In this document: positions 17,609-25,625 of the stretch, in pieces
Numbering within the stretch: position 1 is the stretch's first letter
How the letters are laid out: each line of letters opens with the position of its first letter
Source: Moheibacter stercoris
GTDB lineage: Bacteria; Bacteroidota; Bacteroidia; Flavobacteriales; Weeksellaceae
Assembly: GCF_040545805.1 (NCBI RefSeq)
Contig: NZ_JBEPMO010000005.1
Location: 122,279-186,278 of the forward strand
Length of the DNA: 64,000 nt
Reading direction: 5' to 3'
Notes under the pieces: generated by a model
The model's database searches: none
Told to the model about the DNA's origin: nothing
The model's input: the letters and a program-made list of their open reading frames with translations, nothing else
Translations under genes and position numbers: made by a program

Positions 17609-18481
17609 TTATTTTTTCATCAGTTTAAAGGTTTCTTTTGAGTTGTTTGAATAGGTAATGGTTAACAAATAAATACCCGATTTCAAGGAATTTACATTGG
17701 AATTTAATTCAGCCAAAGTCGTTTTGGATTGAATCAATTTCCCCGTCATATCATACAATTCCAATTGTTTGATGGGTTTTTGACTATCAATTTGAATTTG
17801 AGTAGTAAAAGGATTTGGATAGACTTTTGAGATTATTGAGGAAACTTCGCCTTGACTTAAATTCTTTCCAAAATCTGTTAATTCCCAACCAAAATCTTGC
17901 ATTACAGTTGCAGTGAATAAGCCCATTGTGTTGCCAATTCCCTCATAAATACGAAAATTAAAACCAGTCATTTCTTCAAAATGATAAGTTTTCACATTTT
18001 CCACACCATAAATTGATTCGTTTGTTATATTAGTTATAGTAACGGGCTCAGAAGTGTCGCCGTCCACAAATCCTAGTAAATTAACGGTGTCTCCTATTCC
18101 TAGATTGAAATCATATAATAGAAATTCACCCAAAGAATGCTGGGCAAAACCTTCTTCGTAATAGACATAGACTTTCTTTTCATCTATGTTTTCACTTAAT
18201 AAAATGCCTGCATCCGCCCAATCTGTCCAATCTGAGGTAGCTATATCGTTAATTCGATCTCTTGAACGTATTTCCAATTCCCAATATAATTTATCATTTA
18301 AGGTAATTGTATTGTCCGTAAATCTTACGTGATAATCTTTGTAATAAAAATCTCCTGAGTCCATATCGGGCATTACAGAATGAAATTTCCATTCATTGTC
18401 CGATTGAATCATTGGAGAATAATCTTGCGCTACGACAAGGCCAAAAAAACTAAATAAAAGAGAAAATAAAAATTGTTTCAT
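17609..18481 (-). CDS. Secreted protein with type IX secretion (Por) sorting domain
   Basis: A 290-residue protein: signal peptide MKQFLFSLLFSFFGLVVAQ, a ~190-residue body I do not recognise, and a C-terminal type A sorting domain (~215-290) with VYPNPFTTQIQI, LELYDMTGKLIQ, LKSGIYLLTIT and the final ETFKLMKK. That domain directs export through the type IX secretion system, found only in Bacteroidota, and is normally removed at the surface. The body is rich in aromatic and acidic residues and may be beta-sandwich. A TATCTTTA box precedes it on the minus strand. Cargo function is unknown. Confidence 0.88.
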   Translation of the reverse strand: MKQFLFSLLFSFFGLVVAQDYSPMIQSDNEWKFHSVMPDMDSGDFYYKDYHVRFTDNTITLNDKLYWELEIRSRDRINDIATSDWTDWADAGILLSENIDEKKVYVYYEEGFAQHSLGEFLLYDFNLGIGDTVNLLGFVDGDTSEPVTITNITNESIYGVENVKTYHFEEMTGFNFRIYEGIGNTMGLFTATVMQDFGWELTDFGKNLSQGEVSSIISKVYPNPFTTQIQIDSQKPIKQLELYDMTGKLIQSKTTLAELNSNVNSLKSGIYLLTITYSNNSKETFKLMKK

Positions 18482-18517
18482 AAGGCTAAATTTTTCGTTT
18501 TTGCCTTATAAAGATAC

Positions 18518-19726
18518 TTAATTTTTCTCTAAATACGCCATATAAAATCCATCATAACCTGTTTGAGAAGGAAATAATTGTTTTTCTCTAACCAATTTGA
18601 ATTCAGGATGATTGGCCAAAAACGCTTGAACTTGGTTTTGATTCTCGCTTGGCAATATGGAACAAGTCGCATAAACCAATGCACCACCGTTTTTCACCAT
18701 TTTCGAATAGCTATCCAAAATTTCTGCTTGAATCTTTTTAATGTCTTCAATAAATTCCGGCGTCAATTTCCATTTCGAGTCAGGATTTCGGCTCAATACC
18801 CCCAACCCACTACAAGGAGCATCGATCAATACACGATCTGCTGTTCCTTCCATCTTCTTGATTACTTTGGTCGAGTCGATGACTTTCGTCTGAATATTCT
18901 GAGCACCCGCACGTTTCGCACGTTTTTTCAATTCTTGTAATTTCCACTCGTGGATATCCAAGGCATAAATCTGACCTTTATTTTGCATCATTGCTGCAAG
19001 ATGCAAGGTTTTTCCTCCAGCCCCTGCACAAGCATCAATCACGCGCATTCCCGGTTGAACGTTTAAATAAGGCGCAATCAACTGAGATCCCGCATCTTGA
19101 ACTTCAAACAATCCCGCTTGAAAAGCATCGGTTTTGAAAATATTGGCTTTGTCAGCCATTTCCAATGCATCCGGATATTTTGATAAGACCTCGGTCAAGA
19201 AACCTTGATCTTTCAAATTCTTTTGCAAAGCCTTACGATCGGTTTTCAACGTATTGGTTCTGATGACCGTTGGAGCAGGTAAGTTCATCGTTTCCACCTC
19301 TTGGTGCCATTGATTTTTCCCCAATTCCTTCAATCCTAAATCATACATCCATTGAGGCATCGATTCTCTGATGGCGAAATTTCCGTCGGTTGCGGCGTGA
19401 TTTCGTTTCAAAACATCCTTGGCACTTATTTTTTTGAACTCATCCCAAAAAGGCAATTTTTCATCTTCCAATACAAACCAAGTTCCCACAAATTCCCACA
19501 AATTATCGGGTGCGACTTCTTTGCCCATCGAAGCCTCGATCATGCGTTTCCAACGAACGGTATCGTAAACAGTTTCGGCAATAAAAGCGCGATCTTTGCT
19601 ACCCCATTTGCGGTTTGATTTCAACATTTTCTCCAACTCTCGGTCGGCATATTTGTTTTCAAAAAACACATTGTGTAAGGTTTCGGTAATCCCGATGAAC
19701 AAATTTTTATAGGGAAGTATCTTCAT
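18518..19726 (-). CDS. RsmB/NOL1-type RNA (cytosine-C5)-methyltransferase
   Basis: SAM-dependent m5C methyltransferase acting on rRNA or tRNA. The 402 residues include an N-terminal NusB-like helical domain (~1-140). The methyltransferase core has VIDACAGAGGKTLHLAAMM (SAM site, ~230-248), ALDIHEWKLQEL, the catalytic VLIDAPCSGLG (~300-310) and GGALVYATCSILPSEN (~345-360). The two cysteines in PCSG and TCS are the release and nucleophile cysteines of this family. The exact RNA target is inferred from RsmB similarity. A perfect TAATTTTG box lies 20 bases before the ATG. Confidence 0.92.
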   Translation of the reverse strand: MKILPYKNLFIGITETLHNVFFENKYADRELEKMLKSNRKWGSKDRAFIAETVYDTVRWKRMIEASMGKEVAPDNLWEFVGTWFVLEDEKLPFWDEFKKISAKDVLKRNHAATDGNFAIRESMPQWMYDLGLKELGKNQWHQEVETMNLPAPTVIRTNTLKTDRKALQKNLKDQGFLTEVLSKYPDALEMADKANIFKTDAFQAGLFEVQDAGSQLIAPYLNVQPGMRVIDACAGAGGKTLHLAAMMQNKGQIYALDIHEWKLQELKKRAKRAGAQNIQTKVIDSTKVIKKMEGTADRVLIDAPCSGLGVLSRNPDSKWKLTPEFIEDIKKIQAEILDSYSKMVKNGGALVYATCSILPSENQNQVQAFLANHPEFKLVREKQLFPSQTGYDGFYMAYLEKN

Positions 19727-19745
19727 GAATTCAAAAAATATGGCG

Positions 19746-19753
19746 CAAAATTA
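19746..19753 (-). promoter_or_regulatory. Candidate -7 box for the RsmB-type gene
   Basis: The minus strand reads TAATTTTG followed by CGCC, the same box as that of typA. It lies 20 bases before the ATG; no clear -33 TTTG. Confidence 0.5.
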
Positions 19754-19945
19754 CGATTTACCAACCAATAAATCACATTTTCAAGAGCTCAACCCGCTGT
19801 TCGTTCCCATCTTTTTTGCATTTCTTCGTTTTTTGTCCGTCAGGAAAAGGAGTTCACTATCTTTCCACTCTTTTTCTGCCACAAAAAATCTCGCCCTACA
19901 AAAAAGGATGTCCACAGCCATCGGGGCTATTTTGGGTGGGGAGTT

Positions 19946-20001
19946 GGAAGTAGGAAGTAGGAAGTAGGAAGTAGGAAGTAGGAAGTAGGAAGTGGGAAGT
20001 T
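19946..20001. repeat. Tandem heptamer repeat, eight units
   Basis: Six perfect GGAAGTA units are followed by GGAAGTG and GGAAGTT (56 bp), between the divergent RsmB-type and pyrD genes. A related text occurs reverse-complemented at 39911-39981. Confidence 0.95.
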
Positions 20002-20042
20002 GTTTATGCCTAATTAACGTTGACCGTTTTTATCAACTGTTT

Positions 20043-20096
20043 AACTTTAAACCTGAAACTTTAAACCTGAAACTTTAAACCTGAAACCTCAAACTC
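20043..20096. repeat. Tandem 14-bp repeat, three units plus a decayed end
   Basis: AACTTTAAACCTGA is repeated three times exactly (20043-20084) and then trails into AACCTCAAACTC. An 18-bp part recurs in reverse complement at 39920-39937. Confidence 0.93.
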
Positions 20097-20113
20097 AAAG
20101 TTCTTTTTTTCCT

Positions 20114-20121
20114 TACTTTTG
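20114..20121 (+). promoter_or_regulatory. Candidate -7 box for pyrD
   Basis: TACTTTTG is a perfect TAnnTTTG, 20 bases before the pyrD ATG. The expected -33 position falls in the 14-bp repeat tail and has no TTTG. Confidence 0.5.
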
Positions 20122-20140
20122 TCCCACAGAATTCTACAAA

Positions 20141-21163
20141 ATGTACAAATCGCTCATTCGTCCGATCTTATTTTCATTCGACCCTGAAAAGATTCACCAT
20201 TTTAGTTTCCGATTTTTAAAGATTTCCCAGAAAATTCCATTTGTTTCGTCCATATTGAGAGCTCAATTTCAAGTGCAAGACAAACGATTGGAAACAGAAG
20301 TTTTCGGACTAAAATTCCCTAATCCAGTGGGTCTTGCCGCCGGATTTGACAAAGACGCTAAATTGTACAAAGAATTGTCCAACCTCGGATTTGGTTTCAT
20401 AGAAATTGGAACCGTTACACCCAAACCACAACCTGGAAATGATTTGCCAAGGTTGTTTCGTTTGCCAAAAGACAAAGCCTTGATCAATCGTATGGGTTTT
20501 AACAACCATGGAGCTTGGGAAGCCGCCAAACGTTTGCGTAAGAACAAAAACGTTTTAATCGGAGGGAACATTGGGAAAAACAAAATCACGCCCAATGAAG
20601 ACGCAATTTTGGATTACGAAATTTGTTTCGATGCCTTGTATAGCGTAGTCGATTATTTCGTTGTCAATGTCAGCAGTCCCAATACACCCAATCTTCGCGA
20701 ACTGCAAGAAAAACAACCTTTGATGGATTTGTTGAATTCCTTGCAAGCAAGAAATGCTAAAAAACCAGAAGCAAAACCGATTCTCTTAAAAATCGCTCCC
20801 GATTTGACCGATGAACAATTGCTGGACATTATTGAAATCGTTCAAGTCACCAAAATTGCCGGTGTTATCGCGACCAATACAACGATTTCTCGTGAAAATT
20901 TAGAATCGGACAACCAAAAAGAAATGGGCGGTTTGAGTGGAAAACCTTTGACAAAACGCTCAACAGAAGTAATCCGATTTCTATCCGAAAAAAGTGGGAA
21001 ATCCTTTCCAATTATTGGAGTAGGAGGAATTCATTCTCCCGAAGATGCTCTTGAAAAATTAGAAGCAGGAGCCTCTTTGATTCAATTGTATACCGGATTT
21101 ATTTATGAAGGTCCAAGTTTAATTAAACGAATTAATCAAGCGATCTTAGCAAAACTAAGGTAA
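20141..21163 (+). CDS. pyrD: Dihydroorotate dehydrogenase (quinone), class 2
   Basis: Fourth step of pyrimidine synthesis: dihydroorotate to orotate, electrons passing to quinone at the membrane. The 340 residues carry the class 2 N-terminal amphipathic helices (RPILFSFDPEKIHHFSFRFL), absent from class 1 enzymes. FMN/substrate motifs: NPVGLAAGFDKDA (~61-73), FIEIGTVTPKPQPGN, INRMGFNN, IGGNIGKNK, FVVNVSSPNTPNLR with the class 2 catalytic serine, IATNTTI and IGVGGIHSPEDA. The 3' end overlaps the convergent esterase gene by 9 nt. It stands alone, without other pyr genes. Confidence 0.97.
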   Translation: MYKSLIRPILFSFDPEKIHHFSFRFLKISQKIPFVSSILRAQFQVQDKRLETEVFGLKFPNPVGLAAGFDKDAKLYKELSNLGFGFIEIGTVTPKPQPGNDLPRLFRLPKDKALINRMGFNNHGAWEAAKRLRKNKNVLIGGNIGKNKITPNEDAILDYEICFDALYSVVDYFVVNVSSPNTPNLRELQEKQPLMDLLNSLQARNAKKPEAKPILLKIAPDLTDEQLLDIIEIVQVTKIAGVIATNTTISRENLESDNQKEMGGLSGKPLTKRSTEVIRFLSEKSGKSFPIIGVGGIHSPEDALEKLEAGASLIQLYTGFIYEGPSLIKRINQAILAKLR

Positions 21164-22024
21164 ATACGTATCAATATATTGTCCGAAAATCATCCAAGCT
21201 TCGGCATAATTCGCCTGACTCCAATCATTTCCATGTCCACCAGGATAAATTCGTAAAGTATTGGAAATTCCTTGTTGATTTAATTTCGTTTCGTAATCCA
21301 CGGCATTGGTTGAAGGAACCAATGGATCATCTGTTCCATAAAACATTGCGGTTGGCGCCGTTTGATTTCCAACATGAAAAATGGGACTTAGGACATATAG
21401 GTAATCGGTATTGGCTGGATAAGCCGATTGGTCCACCAAATTCCATAAAATTCCGCCAAGTGGAAAATTACTACTATAAAAGGGATCATAAAAATTGGTC
21501 GGTCCGACTATATCGATGACAAATTTAACTTGATTTTGGGTATCGTACACACTGTCAAACATCATAGCAAGATGCGCTCCAGCACTCGTTCCAGCCAATC
21601 CAAACTCTGGTTTGATTTGCAAGATTTCCTTTTCATGGGTCAATTTTTCAACCACTTCTTTGATATCCAAAAATTGATGAGGAAATGCGTAATGATTGTC
21701 ATTGGCCAAAACATAATTCACATTGACAATGGCATATTCTGGATGTGTCGATTGCAATTGGGTAACCAGAAAATTCATATCAGACTTATCTCCACTTGTC
21801 CATCCGCCGCCATGAATCAACAAGATGACTTTCGTTGATTGAGAACTTCTTCCAGCGGGCAAGTAGAGATCATAAACTTCCTGTGGATGCGTTCCGTAGG
21901 AAACGTTGAGCATTACTTTTGCTTCTAATGGTTCGGTTTCTGGTGAGTTCGAATCATCATCACTACAAGACAATATTGTTGTAAAGATTAAGAGTAAAAT
22001 AGCGAAATGCTTAAACGTTTTCAT
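21155..22024 (-). CDS. Alpha/beta-hydrolase lipoprotein (BD-FAE-like carboxylesterase)
   Basis: A 289-residue lipoprotein starting at ATG 22024 (MKTFKHFAILLLIFTTILSC); an upstream ATG at 22051 would spoil the signal peptide. SDDDSN after the cysteine fits surface export. The hydrolase fold shows the oxyanion-hole LIHGGGWTSGDKSD (~70-83), the nucleophile elbow GLAGTSAGAHLAM with its serine, the later acid region FYGTDDPLVPSTNA and the catalytic His in YPGGHGNDW. The family (bifunctional feruloyl and acetyl xylan esterase-like) removes esters from polysaccharides; the substrate here is inferred. The gene converges on pyrD with a 9-nt overlap. Confidence 0.86.
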   Translation of the reverse strand: MKTFKHFAILLLIFTTILSCSDDDSNSPETEPLEAKVMLNVSYGTHPQEVYDLYLPAGRSSQSTKVILLIHGGGWTSGDKSDMNFLVTQLQSTHPEYAIVNVNYVLANDNHYAFPHQFLDIKEVVEKLTHEKEILQIKPEFGLAGTSAGAHLAMMFDSVYDTQNQVKFVIDIVGPTNFYDPFYSSNFPLGGILWNLVDQSAYPANTDYLYVLSPIFHVGNQTAPTAMFYGTDDPLVPSTNAVDYETKLNQQGISNTLRIYPGGHGNDWSQANYAEAWMIFGQYIDTYLP

Positions 22025-22072
22025 AGTGATGGGTTTAAGTAAAGGTATCATTTAGTTGGATTGAAATTTCGA

Positions 22073-22828
22073 TTATTTTGATAAATTTCGCAAAATAGTG
22101 GTTCCATCGGCTTGGGCCTTAGGTGTAATGGTAATATCACCAATTTGAACATGGTCGGGTTGAGAAATCGCAAAATAGATGGATTGAGCGATGTCTTCCG
22201 CTTGTAAAGGTTCAAATCCTGCATAGACATTGGCAGATTTTTCTTCATCTCCTTTGAATCGAACCAAAGAGAATTCCGTTTCGACGGCTCCTGGAGCGAC
22301 ATTGGTTACTTTAATACCCAATGGTAGTAAATCCAAACGCATGCCTTTGCTTAGGGCTTCTACTGCCCATTTTGACGCACAATAGGTTGTTCCGTTTGTA
22401 TAGACTTGTTTTCCTGCGATGGACGATAGGTTGACAATATGACCCGAATTTTGTGGAATCATGTAAGGCAAAACAGCTTTGGTCACATAAATTATGCCTT
22501 TCACATTTCCATCGATCATATTTTCTAGATCTTCGAGTTCGGCGTCTTGAAATGAAGCCAAACCATGTGCGTTCCCTGCATTGTTAATCAAAACATCAAG
22601 TTGATTCCAATTGTCTGGCAAATTAGTTATAGCCTTAAAAACCGCTTCTTTATCTCGTACATCAAAGTTCAAAGTTAACACTTCGGTGAAAGGAGTTAAT
22701 TCGGATTTGATTTCCTCTAAGCGGTCGGACCTTCTACCGCATAAAATCAATCGATATTCTTTGGCTAGGATTTTGGCAGTTGCTTTTCCAATTCCAGATG
22801 TGGCTCCCGTAATCAATGCTGTTTTCAT
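22073..22828 (-). CDS. SDR-family NAD(P)-dependent oxidoreductase (YdfG-like)
   Basis: Classical short-chain dehydrogenase, 251 residues from ATG 22828 (MKTALITGATSGIGKATA); the frame stays open upstream to 22906 but those residues are not part of the fold. Seen: the Rossmann loop TGATSGIG (~7-14), CGRRSDRLEE, which suggests NADP preference, LINNAGNAHG, and the catalytic Ser...Tyr-x-x-x-Lys in IVNLSSIAGKQ and TYCASKWAVEALS. VAPGAVETEFS closes the nucleotide site. It resembles YdfG/serine-3-hydroxy acid dehydrogenases; the substrate is not proven. It lies upstream of the esterase on the same strand (48-bp gap). Confidence 0.93.
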   Translation of the reverse strand: MKTALITGATSGIGKATAKILAKEYRLILCGRRSDRLEEIKSELTPFTEVLTLNFDVRDKEAVFKAITNLPDNWNQLDVLINNAGNAHGLASFQDAELEDLENMIDGNVKGIIYVTKAVLPYMIPQNSGHIVNLSSIAGKQVYTNGTTYCASKWAVEALSKGMRLDLLPLGIKVTNVAPGAVETEFSLVRFKGDEEKSANVYAGFEPLQAEDIAQSIYFAISQPDHVQIGDITITPKAQADGTTILRNLSK

Positions 22829-23473
22829 TGGATCGATATTATTTTCATGCAAATGTAGATTTTTAGATCGTGTATTCTTTCGAAAATCATGAAGAAAATC
22901 GGACAATTTTTAAGTTATCGAAATGGTAATTTATCTTATTCATGAATAAAACAATTCAGTGCCTACGAAATTGCTGTAAAAAAATAGTATTTCGATACTT
23001 ATTTCATACTTATGGCTTCCTTCTTTCATGAATTTGAATAGTTTTTTACTGCAGTGGAAATGAGTTTAATGTGGTGATTTTGAGGTTTTTGTTTTGTTTT
23101 TAAAATAGTTGTATCGGATACGTATGGGTATTTTTTGTATACATGAAAAATCAGCCTTTCTTTGCACACTCAAATTCCAAAAACACAATTGTTTAGGCAA
23201 TTATTCAGAATTTACATATTTATAAAAATGGCAATAAAATGTAAAGTTTAAAATGGCAATGATGGAATATTTTATTTATAAAACTATATAAATCTCAATC
23301 TACAATGAAGCAATTTAATTACTCACCCAAACTTTTTCAAAATTGATGTAAACATTCAACTTTTTCAGAAGCTATCTCCCAACACCAACACCTCAAAACC
23401 GGGTCAATTTACAAAATAAAAAAACTGATTATTAAAAATTGATCCTATTAATTCAACTTAATGTAAAAAATAA
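22829..23473. other. Long AT-rich intergenic region upstream of the surface-protein operon
   Basis: About 645 bases without a convincing gene, between the divergent SDR gene and the surface-protein operon. It is very AT-rich, with runs of A/T around 23101-23150 and 23211-23300. TGTATACA (a palindrome, near 23137-23144) and TATTTTTTG are the only promoter-like signals, and neither fits the Bacteroidetes consensus exactly. It could hold regulatory sites for the downstream operon. Confidence 0.4.
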
Positions 23474-24910
23474 ATGAGAAGTTTTTTCCATGTTAGTGTA
23501 TGGTTCATTTTAACCTTTATGGCTATGGCTCATTTGAAAGCTCAATGCTTCGAATGTACAATGACCAATCCAACGAACGGCAATAATATTCCAGCAGATG
23601 CAAAAGTATGCATCACCTCCAATGTTACCTGGAATGATGTAACGGTTGGCAACAATGTTCGTATTTGTATTGCTGAAGGAGCTACCTTAACGATCCAAAA
23701 CAATTTCAACACCAATTCAAACCATTTTTTAAATCTTGATGTGGTTGGAAATCTACGATTTGGGCAAAAACCCAATTTCAAATCCAATCTTTTATTGACA
23801 GTTCGTTCTACAGGAAAATTGGTTGTGGGAACTGAAACCAATCCTTCTGATATTGAATTTAATGGCTTGCAATCAAACATTTACAACAACGGGAAAATCA
23901 TTACCAATGTGTTAGGATTTTTGAACAATCAATCCATCAATGAAATCGAGAATTCATCCAATGGAGAACTTGATATCCGCGCCAATATCAACATCAATGG
24001 AACGACAGTTTTTGAAAATTTTGGTGATATCAATATTTCAAATAGTTATAACAATAATTCCACAAGTACCTATATCAATTGTGGTGTTATCAATGCCAAT
24101 ACAGGATTTAATTTAGGTGGAGGGAAAATTGTCAATTCTGGTGAATTCAATCATGGTACAGGACAAATGGACTTAACTGGAACAAGCCGTTTGGAAAATT
24201 ATGGCACACTTACTTCCTTGGGAACAATCAATGGAAGTTCAAATGGAACTTTACTCAATCATGGGTTAATGAAAATTACTACCATTCAACCCAATGGAAT
24301 GCAAATGTCGGGACCTTCTCATTCTGATAAATTAGGATATTTCCAAATTGTTAATGCTATCAATCCAAACGGCGCCAAGGTTGGTCCAAATTTAAACTTT
24401 ACGAAATATCAGCCAGGTTTTCATCTGAAATCGACCAATCAAAATCCATCGCAAATTTTTGCCAATAATCCTATCTATGTCGACGCTACTGGGCAGTCAT
24501 CAACAGCTGAATTGGCCAATGTTGTATTTGATTGTGAAGCCAATGGTAGTTGTTCTGCTACATTGAATTTATCCTCAAATTGCGAAGCGGAGGAAACTCC
24601 AAATCTATGTACACGACGACCTACAGGCGGTACGCCAGATGGATTCACGACAGTTGGAATCAATACCTATAAAAGTGTAAAATCCAATTGGCCTCAATCT
24701 GAACCCAATGGATTCATCGCCTTGGAATCAGCAAACAAAGGTTTCGTGATTACGCGTGTTGAGCATGTAAGTTTTGAGCCTACCAATACAGACTCCATAG
24801 CTCCAGAAAATCTTGTGGAAGGAATGTTGGTGTATGATATTCAAGATGAATGCATCAAATTATTCAACGGTATCAATTGGAAATGTATCAACAAATGTGT
24901 GACTTTATAA
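23474..24910 (+). CDS. Secreted repeat-rich surface protein, adhesin-like
   Basis: A 478-residue exported protein: signal peptide to about residue 24 (MAMAHLKAQ), then Cys-containing ECTMTNPTNGNNIPADAKVC. A long stretch (~45-290) of short N-, G- and I-rich strands follows, each about 12-20 residues (NIYNNGKIITNVLGFLNN, FENFGDINISNSYNNN, IVNSGEFNHGTG, LENYGTLTSLGTING), typical of a beta-helix or filamentous adhesin. The C-terminal ~60 residues form a module (FIALESANKGFVITRV...LVEGMLVYDIQDECIKLFNGINW) that recurs in the next gene. It is the first gene of a probable operon with 24920-25474, 9 nt downstream. No enzyme motif is seen; adhesion is inferred. Confidence 0.72.
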   Translation: MRSFFHVSVWFILTFMAMAHLKAQCFECTMTNPTNGNNIPADAKVCITSNVTWNDVTVGNNVRICIAEGATLTIQNNFNTNSNHFLNLDVVGNLRFGQKPNFKSNLLLTVRSTGKLVVGTETNPSDIEFNGLQSNIYNNGKIITNVLGFLNNQSINEIENSSNGELDIRANININGTTVFENFGDINISNSYNNNSTSTYINCGVINANTGFNLGGGKIVNSGEFNHGTGQMDLTGTSRLENYGTLTSLGTINGSSNGTLLNHGLMKITTIQPNGMQMSGPSHSDKLGYFQIVNAINPNGAKVGPNLNFTKYQPGFHLKSTNQNPSQIFANNPIYVDATGQSSTAELANVVFDCEANGSCSATLNLSSNCEAEETPNLCTRRPTGGTPDGFTTVGINTYKSVKSNWPQSEPNGFIALESANKGFVITRVEHVSFEPTNTDSIAPENLVEGMLVYDIQDECIKLFNGINWKCINKCVTL

Positions 24911-24919
24911 TTCGTAACT

Positions 24920-25474
24920 ATGAAAAATAGCATCAGTATATTCATCTTTATAACAAGTATAACGTTCAGTTTTGGTCAATTGGCTATTGGGAAAGCTGAA
25001 GTGGAAGGAGCAGGAATTCTAGATTTTTCAAGTGGAGAAAACAAAGGGATATTGCTTCCAATTGTTTCCGATATGCCCGAAAATCCAGCCAATGGAACAT
25101 TCGTTTTTAATAATGATCAAAACCATGCCGATAAGTTAAAAGTGATGGTATTTGAAAAAAATCAATGGAAACCTTTGAGTGAAATAGGAACGATTGAGGC
25201 GGTTCAAGAAAATGGACAAAATTTAACGACTGGTTTTCAGCCGAATTTATCGGAAGAAGTTGGAGAAGGAGTTGTAATCGGGACAAATTCAGAAGAAAGT
25301 CCAGTTCCAGAAGGAATTTTGGTATTGGAGTCAAAAAATCAAGCCTTAATTCTGCCAAAAGTCGTAGATCCACATCTTCATGTGAAATCTCCAAGGGCTG
25401 GAACTATTTTATATGATATAACTACGAAATCATTGGTGGTTTTTGATGGTGAAGTTTGGAATTACTGGCAATAG
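24920..25474 (+). CDS. Exported protein made of two surface-anchor-like modules
   Basis: A 184-residue protein with a signal peptide (MKNSISIFIFITSITFSFGQ). The rest contains the same ~55-residue module twice: GILDFSSGENKGILLPIVS with NPANGTFVFNND (~30-95), and GILVLESKNQALILPKV with SPRAGTILYDITTKSLVVFDGEVW (~132-184). The preceding gene ends with another copy. Similar (L)ES-NKG-(I)LP-x-V...GxLVYD...W modules are common in Bacteroidota extracellular proteins, and their function is not established. It ends 21 bases before a strong terminator. Confidence 0.72.
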   Translation: MKNSISIFIFITSITFSFGQLAIGKAEVEGAGILDFSSGENKGILLPIVSDMPENPANGTFVFNNDQNHADKLKVMVFEKNQWKPLSEIGTIEAVQENGQNLTTGFQPNLSEEVGEGVVIGTNSEESPVPEGILVLESKNQALILPKVVDPHLHVKSPRAGTILYDITTKSLVVFDGEVWNYWQ

Positions 25475-25495
25475 CCAATTGTATAGTGTAGTGAG

Positions 25496-25525
25496 AAAAA
25501 TAGATGTCAATTGACATCTATTTTT
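25496..25525. terminator. Terminator after the surface-protein operon
   Basis: A near-perfect palindrome of about 30 bp (AAATAGATGTCAA / TTGACATCTATTT) ends in T residues on both strands. It separates the surface pair from the TPR-LuxR gene. Confidence 0.85.
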
Positions 25526-25625
25526 GTTAGCATAAGATAATGTTCTTGCTATAAAAATTCCTTAATATTGCCTATCTTTCTACTAACAATCGATTACCTG
25601 CATTTATCGATTTAATCTTATTGAG

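Noticed and set aside
19725..19967. Open frame of 80 codons on the plus strand upstream of the heptamer repeat
   Set aside because: It overlaps the start and promoter of the RsmB-type gene, has no recognisable domain, and its end is made of the GGAAGTA repeat.
19946..20001. CRISPR-like or coding repeat
   Set aside because: The unit is only 7 bp with no spacers, and it lies between divergent genes.
25573..25580. Promoter box before the TPR-LuxR gene (TATCTTTC)
   Set aside because: The last base is wrong and there is no -33 element at the right distance.
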